Origin: JAUVIB01 sp964424545
Lineage (GTDB): Bacteria > Calditrichota > Calditrichia > Calditrichales > Calditrichaceae
DNA length: 13,283 bases
Reading direction: 5' to 3'
Assembly (NCBI GenBank): GCA_964424545.1
Contig: CAYRJN010000108.1
Span: forward strand, 1 to 13,283
Positions within the stretch are counted from its first letter, which is position 1, and each line of letters starts with the position of its first letter. The notes beneath the pieces are model-generated. The model had not been told where the DNA came from. It worked only from the letters and a program-made list of their open reading frames with translations, and did no database searches. The position numbers were made by a program, and so were the translations under genes. Positions 6,287 to 12,197 of the stretch are shown here, one piece after another.

Positions 6287-8373
6287 AGGTCAAAATATCG
6301 CTCATAAATTTCTTTTATACCTGCCGGATATCCGATTATGGTAAGCCGGTCGTTTTCTTTAAGCGTTGTATTGCCGCTCGGTACAATAACGTCATCTTTG
6401 CGATGAATTAATGCGATGAGACAACCCTGGGGTAAATGAACATCCCGTATTTTAATATCGATCAGAGAAGCGGATTTTGTTGCGATTTTAATTGTTAAGG
6501 AGACAAAACGGTCGTCGCGCAATAGCAATTCTTTTACATCCTGTTCATTTTTTGCGCTAAGCCAGCGGGTAAGAAATTTTTCGTCGTCCACGTGGCTGGC
6601 AATCTGAGCCAAAATACGCAAGTGCTGACCGGGATTATCATCGGAGCTTACCAAAAAGAAAAAGGCGTGAATCGGTTTATCGATATCGGCCTCGCTGATT
6701 AAGCTTTTATCAACATCCACAAAAACGCCACTACGGCTTCGGACCATCACCAAAATAGAACGGTCGATATCCTTAATGCGCACATGAGGTAAGGCGGCGC
6801 CGTGCGAAACGGGCGTCGCTCCGATTCTCGTTCCCTCAAGAAAGGATTTTTTTAAAACCTGCGCTTTGCAATTAAGTTTTTCGGCAAGAATCGTCGAAAC
6901 TTCACCCACTATTTCTTCAAAAGTGATTTTATGAGCGTAATCAATAAATCGAGCCTCGGCAACAACCAAATCAAAAGGATCTTGTTCGCGCAGCCCTTTT
7001 TCTTTTAGAATACTGCGTAATTCGGCGTCGAGTCCGTCATATTGTTTTTTCCCCAATCTGGCGAAAATATGATAAATCGCACCGTCGCGAGCGACGCGTT
7101 TTCTGCCGTAATAAAAATAATATAAAGCGGCGATTATGATTAAAGATAAAGAAAACAGAGAAGGCAGCCAGCCCATCTCGGCAATCAACCAAAGGGGTAA
7201 AATAAGGCCTAAAATCTGCATCCAGGGATAAAAGGGAGAGCGATAACCGGGATCGTAAGATTCCAGACGGCTCTCGCGCATTACAATTACGGCAAGGGAA
7301 ATCAGGGAAAAAAGCAATAGCTGAAATGCGCCGGCCAATTTGGCAATCTTTGCGGCGTCAAACAGAAGAAGTATCAGAACAACGAGCAAAACGGAAAGGG
7401 AAATGGCAAAAACGGGCGTTCTTTTTTTTGTTAAGATACGCAAAAAGCGCGGCATTAAATGATCGCGGCTCATGGCCAACGGATAACGGGAACAGCTTAA
7501 AATGCCGGCGTTGGCTACGGAAAAAAAAGCCAAAATTGCCGCGACGGACATTATTATTGCGCCGGTGTGGCCCATAATTGTTTCGGCAGCCGTAGCGACG
7601 GGCGTTAGGTCATTTTGAAGTTTTGCGCCGGAAACGACGCTGATAATAACCGATACGCCGATTAAATAAATTAACACGGCCGTGCCGAGAGCGAGAAACA
7701 TCGCTCGCGGAATATTTTTATCGGGATTTTTTACTTCTTCGGAAACACTGGCAATTTTGGTTAAACCCACATAACTGACGTAAACCAAACCCGCTGTAGC
7801 AAAGATGGAGTCAAAACCCTTATCAAAAAATCCGGCCATATTTCTTAAATCGACCTGAACGATTCCGACAGCGGAGAAAAAAGTAAGGAGAATTAACAGG
7901 GAGACAACAAGAATACCCTGAAATATCCCCGCTTTTTTAGCGCCCATCAAGTTTATCAGTCCGAAAAGCAAGGCGAAAAAAACGGCTAGCGGAGTCAAAG
8001 GAATCTGCGGGAAAAAGAGGCTGGTATAAGCGCCGATACCCACTAACGCAAAAGAGGTTTTCAATACCAAAGCAAGCCAGGTTCCCAATCCGCCAATAGT
8101 ACCCAGTAAAGGCCCCATGCTGCGATCAAGAAAAAAATAGACGCCGCCCGCTCTCGGCATGGCCGTTGAGAGCTCTGCTATATTAAATAAAGCGGGAATT
8201 ACGGGAATAGCGGCGATCAAATAGCTTAAAATCATAGCCGGTCCTGCTTGTGTAAAAGCGAGACCGGGTAAAAGAAAAAATCCTGAAGCGATGGTGGCTC
8301 CGGTGGCAATAGTGTAAATATTAAACAGAGTCAGCTCTTTTTTTAAACGCTTGGATTTGTTTAAAACGGCCAT
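6283..8373 (-). CDS. APC-family amino acid/cation permease fused to PTS EIIA-like and RCK_C domains
   Basis: A 696-residue inner-membrane transporter. Residues 1-425 are an APC-superfamily permease of about 12 helices, with the early helix-1 segment TIASGFFLLPG and the EEVKNPDKNIPRAM loop typical of amino acid permeases. Residues about 465-620 look like a fructose/mannitol-type PTS EIIA domain; HGAALPHVRI contains the expected phospho-histidine (about His530). Residues about 630-696 form a TrkA-C/RCK_C domain (LPQGCLIALIHR...VPSGNTTLKENDRLTIIG), a small-ligand-binding regulator of transport. The substrate is unknown. The start at 8373 has AAGGA at seven or eight bases and lies downstream of a promoter at 8422-8450; the upstream TTG at 8430 would precede the transcript start and is not used. 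Confidence 0.83.
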   Translation of the reverse strand: MAVLNKSKRLKKELTLFNIYTIATGATIASGFFLLPGLAFTQAGPAMILSYLIAAIPVIPALFNIAELSTAMPRAGGVYFFLDRSMGPLLGTIGGLGTWLALVLKTSFALVGIGAYTSLFFPQIPLTPLAVFFALLFGLINLMGAKKAGIFQGILVVSLLILLTFFSAVGIVQVDLRNMAGFFDKGFDSIFATAGLVYVSYVGLTKIASVSEEVKNPDKNIPRAMFLALGTAVLIYLIGVSVIISVVSGAKLQNDLTPVATAAETIMGHTGAIIMSVAAILAFFSVANAGILSCSRYPLAMSRDHLMPRFLRILTKKRTPVFAISLSVLLVVLILLLFDAAKIAKLAGAFQLLLFSLISLAVIVMRESRLESYDPGYRSPFYPWMQILGLILPLWLIAEMGWLPSLFSLSLIIIAALYYFYYGRKRVARDGAIYHIFARLGKKQYDGLDAELRSILKEKGLREQDPFDLVVAEARFIDYAHKITFEEIVGEVSTILAEKLNCKAQVLKKSFLEGTRIGATPVSHGAALPHVRIKDIDRSILVMVRSRSGVFVDVDKSLISEADIDKPIHAFFFLVSSDDNPGQHLRILAQIASHVDDEKFLTRWLSAKNEQDVKELLLRDDRFVSLTIKIATKSASLIDIKIRDVHLPQGCLIALIHRKDDVIVPSGNTTLKENDRLTIIGYPAGIKEIYERYFDL

Positions 8374-8421
8374 TAACGATTCCTTAAACTTTAAAATGTT
8401 ATTATTATTTACGATATCATA

Positions 8422-8450
8422 AGGATACAAAATTTAAGGAACAATATCAA
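8422..8450 (-). promoter_or_regulatory. Sigma-70-type promoter of the permease gene
   Basis: On the minus strand TTGATA (8445-8450) is followed after 17 bases by TATCCT (8422-8427). Transcription would start near 8415, leaving a leader of about 42 bases before the ATG at 8373. The -35 and the spacing are good, the -10 is a moderate match. Confidence 0.5.
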
Positions 8451-8542
8451 AAGATAAAACATAACTTTTTAATGCGGCGCACGGTTTGTGCAGGGGATTG
8501 CTTCCCTTTGAAAACACTTTGGCAGGCTCAGTGCAGGCTCGC

Positions 8543-8674
8543 TTCTCGTGGCACATCCCGATTCGTCGGGGTAATGACAGGCGGTGTTTTCTTTTTTCAT
8601 TGTAATGGTTGTGTGGCAATTCCCTACTGGAAACCGAAAAATATGAATAGCTCCGCCATTCATGGCGGGGATCG
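8543..8674 (+). repeat. Dispersed non-coding repeat, copy A (left of hipBST)
   Basis: The right part (8615-8674) matches 10469-10528 at 55 of 60 bases in the same orientation and contains the hairpin CCGCCAT-TC-ATGGCGG. The left part (8543-8591, around CATCCCG and GTCGGGG) resembles the stretch at 10940-10995. Copy A therefore joins two modules that occur separately to the right of hipBST. Apparent reading frames here are by-products of the repeat. It fills most of the gap between the permease promoter and the hipB operators. Confidence 0.8.
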
Positions 8675-8720
8675 TAATGGATCAAACAAATAATGAACCT
8701 CAGCCGACAGCCTCTTATTC

Positions 8721-8738
8721 TATACCTGAAAAGGTATA
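8721..8738. promoter_or_regulatory. HipB operator O1
   Basis: TATACC-TGAAAA-GGTATA, a perfect 6-bp inverted repeat with a 6-base spacer, located upstream of the -35 box of the hipB promoter. It is the first of three copies at 41-base steps. E. coli HipB binds the similar TATCC-N8-GGATA, so binding by this HipB is a well-founded inference. Confidence 0.8.
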
Positions 8739-8754
8739 AAAAAGGGTTAAAAAT

Positions 8755-8783
8755 TTGATATTATACCGGAAAGGGTATATATT
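8755..8783 (+). promoter_or_regulatory. Promoter of the hipBST operon
   Basis: TTGATA (8755-8760), a 17-base spacer and TATATT (8778-8783) form a near-consensus sigma-70 promoter. Operator O2 lies in the spacer and reaches two bases into the -10 box, so a bound HipB would exclude RNA polymerase. The transcript would start near 8790, about 34 bases before hipB. Confidence 0.75.
8762..8779. promoter_or_regulatory. HipB operator O2
   Basis: TATACC-GGAAAG-GGTATA, with perfect half-sites, between the -35 and -10 boxes of the operon promoter. It starts 41 bases after O1. Its position makes it the main repression site. Confidence 0.82.
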
Positions 8784-8802
8784 CCATTAAAACAGCAAAA
8801 TT

Positions 8803-8820
8803 CATACCCGGTCAGGTATA
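8803..8820. promoter_or_regulatory. HipB operator O3, overlapping the hipB ribosome binding region
   Basis: CATACC-CGGTCA-GGTATA, one base off the perfect palindrome, starts 41 bases after O2 and ends three bases before the hipB ATG. The only ribosome-binding-like bases (AGG at 8814-8816) fall in this site, so translation initiation of hipB appears weak. Confidence 0.78.
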
Positions 8821-8823
8821 GTT

Positions 8824-9033
8824 ATGAAAAACAAATTAGTACAATTTATCAAGCAGCGGCGTAAACAACTGGGCATGACGCAGCAGGATTTAGCGGATCG
8901 TGCAGGGGTCGGATTACGTTTCATACGCGATTTGGAACAGGGGAAGCCAACCGTTCGCATGGATAAAGTGAATCAGGTGCTGGCTCTTTTTGGCCATGAG
9001 CTTGGACCCGTGGAAATAAGGCGGGATAACTGA
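8824..9033 (+). CDS. hipB: HipB-type antitoxin, XRE helix-turn-helix repressor
   Basis: A 69-residue DNA-binding protein made almost entirely of an XRE-type helix-turn-helix (MTQQDLADRAGVGLRFIRDL, residues 18-37, followed by EQGKPTVRMDKVNQVLALFG). This EQGKPTVR ending is typical of HipB antitoxins. It lacks the longer C-terminal tail of the 88-residue E. coli HipB. It should dimerise, bind the three upstream operators to repress its own operon, and take part in the complex with HipS and HipT. Its stop codon overlaps the hipS start (TGATG), so the two are translationally coupled. Family and operon role are secure; whether HipB alone neutralises the kinase is unknown. In the E. coli HipBST system HipS rather than HipB is the antitoxin. 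Confidence 0.9.
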   Translation: MKNKLVQFIKQRRKQLGMTQQDLADRAGVGLRFIRDLEQGKPTVRMDKVNQVLALFGHELGPVEIRRDN

Positions 9034-9368
9034 TGAGCAGACAAGGAAAAGTGTTTATCGGAAAACAGCAGGCCGGGATAATTTTTGAAGATGAAGAAGG
9101 GTATCATTTTAAATATCTGCCTGACTATTTAGAACAGTCCGATGCGCAGCCGGTAAGCTTCACCCTGCCGTTACAAAAAGAGACTTTTTCGAGTAAGACA
9201 ATGCTTCCTTTTTTTGATGGTTTAATACCGGAAGGCTGGCTATTGGATATCGCGGTTGAAACATGGAAGATTGATCTGCGTGACCGAATGGGTCTGTTAT
9301 TAAGCTGCTGTAAAGACTGCATCGGCGCCGTTTCCATATTGCCGGCGGAGGATGGCGGCGATGAATAA
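9033..9368 (+). CDS. hipS: HipS: stand-alone HipA N-terminal subdomain, antitoxin of HipT
   Basis: A 111-residue protein that equals the N-terminal subdomain of HipA kinases. VSFTLPLQ, then LPFFDGLIPEGWLLDIA (residues 58-74, Trp69) and CIGAVSILP near the end are the family signatures. In E. coli O127 HipBST the equivalent small protein HipS is the true antitoxin that binds and inhibits the HipT kinase. The start shares a base with the hipB stop. The 3' end overlaps hipT by eight bases. It is not simply a frameshifted hipA: it has its own in-frame stop after the natural subdomain boundary, and hipT has its own ribosome binding site and its own N-terminal extension. The name rests on gene order and domain content. 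Confidence 0.82.
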   Translation: MSRQGKVFIGKQQAGIIFEDEEGYHFKYLPDYLEQSDAQPVSFTLPLQKETFSSKTMLPFFDGLIPEGWLLDIAVETWKIDLRDRMGLLLSCCKDCIGAVSILPAEDGGDE

Positions 9369-10317
9369 AAACCGTAAGTGTTTACTTTGCTATCAACCGC
9401 TTGACGCAAAGGAAACCCCATATCATGCGCGCTGCGCTAAAAAGTTTTTTGGAAAGAGCGCCGCTCCATTACTTCCATACCGGCTTCAGGAACTGGATAA
9501 AAGAGCAAAGGAAGTTATTCGAAACAGGGTAACGGTTCCCGGCGTTCAGGCAAAACTCTCTCTGCATTGGTCGGAACGGGGAAAAGATGCCGGACGGCTT
9601 ACGCTGGTGGGGTTATGGGGTAATTATATTTTGAAAGCGCCCGTAAACCGTTTTCCGCAAATACCCGAAATTGAAGATTTAACGATGCACCTCGCCGGTT
9701 TTTTTAAGATCGATACCGTACCGCATACTATCATTCCTTTACGCTCCGGAGAGTTGGCCTATATCACTAGGCGGATTGACCGTGATAGAGCAGGGAATAA
9801 GCTGCACATGGAAGATATGTGCCAGTTAACCGGCCGGCTTACGGAGGATAAGTATAAAGGTTCCATGGAACAGGCGGCGAAAGTAATTCACCAATATACG
9901 TCGAATCCGGGTCTGGATGCGCTCCGCTTTTTTGAGGTCACGCTGTTTTCTTTTCTTACGGGAAACGCCGATATGCATCTTAAAAACTTTTCATTGATTC
10001 GCGATGAGCGGAATTTTATCAGTCTCACGCCTGCGTATGATATGCTGGCCACACGATTGCTGATTTCAATAAAAGAAGATTCAGAAGAGCTGGCGCTGAC
10101 CCTGAACGGCAAAAAATCCAATTTTAAGCAAACGGATTTTTACACCTTTGCCGAAACCATCGGGCTTTCGGAAAGGCAGGTGAAGAATATATTCACCCGT
10201 TTTAGCTCAGGAGTAAGGCAGACCGCCGCTTTTATAGATCAAAGCTTTCTAAGCAGTGAAATGAAGTTAAAATATAAAAAACTGATTCAAAAGCGCGCCG
10301 CGAGACTTTCTCTGTGA
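9361..10317 (+). CDS. hipT: HipT: HipA-like serine/threonine kinase toxin
   Basis: A 318-residue HipA_C-type kinase without the N-terminal subdomain, as in HipBST systems. Residues 7-25 hold a small zinc-ribbon-like CLLC...HARC motif (Cys7, Cys10, His22, Cys25). The glycine-rich loop TVPGVQAK (58-65) is followed by the ATP lysine in YILKAP (Lys92), the catalytic GNADMHLKNFSL (Asp204, Asn209) and the metal-binding PAYD (Asp227), so the kinase appears intact. Known HipA/HipT toxins phosphorylate aminoacyl-tRNA synthetases (GltX; TrpS for HipT) and stop growth. The ATG at 9361 is preferred because GGAGG (9347-9351) is nine bases upstream; an ATG at 9352 would touch it. The loop lacks the second serine of E. 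coli O127 HipT, which has S-I-S here. The target in this organism is unknown. Confidence 0.88.
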   Translation: MNKNRKCLLCYQPLDAKETPYHARCAKKFFGKSAAPLLPYRLQELDKRAKEVIRNRVTVPGVQAKLSLHWSERGKDAGRLTLVGLWGNYILKAPVNRFPQIPEIEDLTMHLAGFFKIDTVPHTIIPLRSGELAYITRRIDRDRAGNKLHMEDMCQLTGRLTEDKYKGSMEQAAKVIHQYTSNPGLDALRFFEVTLFSFLTGNADMHLKNFSLIRDERNFISLTPAYDMLATRLLISIKEDSEELALTLNGKKSNFKQTDFYTFAETIGLSERQVKNIFTRFSSGVRQTAAFIDQSFLSSEMKLKYKKLIQKRAARLSL

Positions 10318-10468
10318 AAGGTTTAACTGTGGAAGATTTTCACCAAGGAAAAGTATGTTATTGCGGTTTTTGCGAGTTGGTAGTAAGCCCTCAGGCAGGG
10401 TCGAAGTTTTGATTACCCTGCATAGGTCGGTTGTCATTGCGAAAGATCCCGTAAGGGCGGGAGAACGC

Positions 10469-10528
10469 GGCAATCCCCTGCGGGAAACCGAAAAATATGA
10501 ATAGCCCTGCCATTCATGGCGGGGATCG
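10469..10528 (+). repeat. Dispersed non-coding repeat, copy B (right of hipBST)
   Basis: It matches 8615-8674 at 55 of 60 bases in the same orientation, including GAAAATATGAATAG-type sequence and the CATTCATGG hairpin tip. It starts 152 bases after the hipT stop and, with copy A, brackets the toxin-antitoxin cassette as a direct repeat with 1854-base spacing. Confidence 0.82.
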
Positions 10529-10624
10529 GGATGAATCTTAGAAAGAGGGTGCTTTAGCCCAAAAGTTTCCGGGCTTAAAACCATAGCGTTGATTTCAGTT
10601 TATCCGCGGTGAGATGTACACCTT

Positions 10625-10824
10625 GAGCCGTGTCGCGGCTCTTGTCATTTTTTTGTTCGTATCTTCTATGGGTTTCACCCATAGTTATTGACCTTAAGCC
10701 GCATCGCGGCTTGCATTTATCTTGTAAATGGAAGCTATCCCGCAGCGCGGGATAAAGGTGAGTAACTGCCAGTGAAACGGGTAGAAAGAAGAAGTGATAA
10801 AAAAATACAACCCCAGCGGGGTTG
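10625..10824. repeat. Cluster of five short perfect hairpins in a non-coding region
   Basis: Five perfect inverted repeats follow each other: GAGCCG/CGGCTC (10625-10641), CTATGGGT/ACCCATAG (10666-10684), AAGCCG/CGGCTT (10696-10712), TATCCCGC/GCGGGATA (10736-10754) and CAACCCC/GGGGTTG (10808-10824), with loops of 3 or 5 bases. The first and third units are clearly related (CCTT-RAGCCG-5 bases-CGGCTY). No protein-coding frame with a ribosome binding site is visible. The structure resembles palindromic dispersed repeats; a structured RNA is the alternative. A further perfect 14-base palindrome, AATATCCGGATATT, lies at 10852-10865. Confidence 0.7.
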
Positions 10825-10939
10825 AATAAAGAAAAACAGGGATAAATGAAAAATATCCGGATATTGGATAATTGTTTTTTGTTGGGTATTGGACAATGAT
10901 GTGACATACCGAATGGGATTGCCACACTGCACTTCGTCC

Positions 10940-10995
10940 CGCTCGTGACCCATCCCGTTCTTGTCGGGGCAATGTCAGAGACGGTTAGTGTTTTC
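10940..10995 (+). repeat. Partial dispersed repeat, copy C
   Basis: CTCGTGACCCATCCCG, then GTCGGGGCAATG and CAG resemble the left module of copy A at 8543-8591, with small indels. The flanking GGGATTGCCAC just upstream belongs to the same kind of repeat. Frames through this stretch have no gene-like features. Confidence 0.6.
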
Positions 10996-11246
10996 CGCCG
11001 TTCGCGATACCTCCCGATTTCTCGAGGGAATAAAAAGCGGGACGCTATAATTAGTCGCGCTATTTATAGCAATGTATGCCGTATAGTTCGTTCTCGGTTG
11101 TTTGATATGCCGCTTTTTTCGTAAGCTTTTAAAATTCCAAATCAAACATCATAAAAAAACTTTTTTGGTTGGAAAGCTCGCTTTTTATAAGTTAACTCCG
11201 AGTAAAAAATAATTATCAAAACCAATTAAATTTTAACGGATTTATC
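10996..11246. other. Non-coding stretch upstream of the ParB-like gene
   Basis: An AT-rich interval with no credible gene. It contains one inverted repeat, GCTATAA (11044-11050) with TTATAGC (11064-11070), and a weak promoter-like pair, TTGGTT (11165-11170) and TATAAG (11186-11191), with only 15 bases between. Nothing in it is conclusive; it presumably carries the promoter of the ParB-like/radical SAM pair. Confidence 0.4.
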
Positions 11247-12197
11247 ATGAATTATGAACCGTTTGTAAAAAATGTATCAGCAGATCAAATCATTCTCAAT
11301 GAAGATTTTGACATCAATGCGCCTTTTATTGCTTCCGTCTTGCCGGACTCAATAAAAAAAATAGGCATAATTACGCCTTTAACGGTATTTACGGAAAATG
11401 AATCCTATGTATTATTAGACGGTTTTCAAAGATTACGCGTAGCTCGTAAATTGAATGTGAAAAAAGTACCCGTAATAATAATTAAACAAACCCCATCTTT
11501 TGAAGAATTAATTGATTTAAGACATGAATTGCAAAGGTCGGTTACGGAGGAGCCGAACGTTCTGCAAAAAGCTCGCATCTTTAAGTTGATTTTAAATTAT
11601 ATTGAGGATGAGCAAAAAAGAGAAAAATGGCGGCAGCGCTTAAAACTCCCGAAAGGAAACCGGATTCTCGCTGTTCTCGGTTGGCCCGAAAACGCTCAAC
11701 TATATTTAATAAAATACCACCTTTCTTTTAATCAAATAAAAACGTTTCTCGATTATAAAAAAGAAGATATAGAAGCGTTGTTTGATTTTGCCGCAACGCT
11801 CTCAATGCGCGCGGTGGAGCTGTTAAAGTTAAGCGAACTTATTAGCGAAATAACCATGAATGAAGATAAAAGTGTCAAATCATTATTGGCGGAAGAGCAG
11901 ATTAAAAAGATATTGAACAACGATGAAATAAATCGTAATCAAAAAACGGTTATATTAAAAGATCTGTTTTACCAACGGCGTTTTCCGCTTGTGTCCGCCT
12001 ATCGCAATGAAATGAACAAATTAATCAAAAACCTTAAAAAAAGCGCCTTCTCCGTTTCGTATGATAAAAATTTCGAACGCTCTGGCGTGCAGCTTAACGC
12101 ACAATTAAAAAATAAAGAAGATCTGTACAATCTTATTAACGCATTAAGAAATTCCGAAACTGAAAACCTATTAACTGAAATGCTCAAACGGATATGA
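11247..12197 (+). CDS. ParB-like protein (ParB N-domain plus HTH), partner of the radical SAM gene
   Basis: A 316-residue protein with the layout of ParB/Noc/RepB proteins but divergent. The N-domain (residues about 10-100) shows the ParB/sulfiredoxin-fold motifs: IKKIGIITPLTVF, then LLDGFQRLRVARKLNVKKVPVII with GFQR in place of the usual GERR/GHRR, then HELQR (93-97) matching the ENxQR box that contributes to CTP binding in ParB. The middle part (LGWPENAQLYLIKYHLSFNQIKTFL, about 145-170) follows the ParB pattern LxLPExVQxxIxxGxLSxxxAxxL. The C-terminal third is charged and helical and not recognised. The ribosome binding site is weak. Its stop overlaps the radical SAM start as ATGA. No parA gene is visible, so a chromosome-segregation role is unlikely; a regulatory or DNA-repair-linked role is inferred from the pairing. 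Confidence 0.78.
   Translation: MNYEPFVKNVSADQIILNEDFDINAPFIASVLPDSIKKIGIITPLTVFTENESYVLLDGFQRLRVARKLNVKKVPVIIIKQTPSFEELIDLRHELQRSVTEEPNVLQKARIFKLILNYIEDEQKREKWRQRLKLPKGNRILAVLGWPENAQLYLIKYHLSFNQIKTFLDYKKEDIEALFDFAATLSMRAVELLKLSELISEITMNEDKSVKSLLAEEQIKKILNNDEINRNQKTVILKDLFYQRRFPLVSAYRNEMNKLIKNLKKSAFSVSYDKNFERSGVQLNAQLKNKEDLYNLINALRNSETENLLTEMLKRI

Noticed and set aside
8374..8430. Extended start (TTG at 8430) of the permease
   Set aside because: It would lie upstream of the predicted transcript start, and the ATG at 8373 has a good AAGGA site.
8434..8693. Open frames of 64-83 codons on both strands between the permease and hipB
   Set aside because: They run through repeat copy A, lack ribosome binding sites and give compositions typical of translated repeats; similar peptides arise from copy B.
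9033..10317. hipS and hipT as one hipA gene broken by a frameshift
   Set aside because: hipS ends at a natural subdomain boundary, hipT has its own GGAGG site and a CxxC...HxxC N-terminus not explained by a frameshift, and the split order is a known system type.
10625..10824. CRISPR array
   Set aside because: The palindromes differ in sequence and spacing, and there is no identical direct repeat with regular spacers and no cas gene.
10267..10972. Minus-strand frames of 72-116 codons downstream of hipT
   Set aside because: They overlap each other, cross the hairpin cluster and repeats, and have no family motif or translation signal.
11247..12197. Chromosome-partitioning parB near the replication origin
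   Set aside because: No parA, no parS-like site (TGTTTCACGTGAAACA) and no origin-associated genes are seen; the partner is a radical SAM gene.
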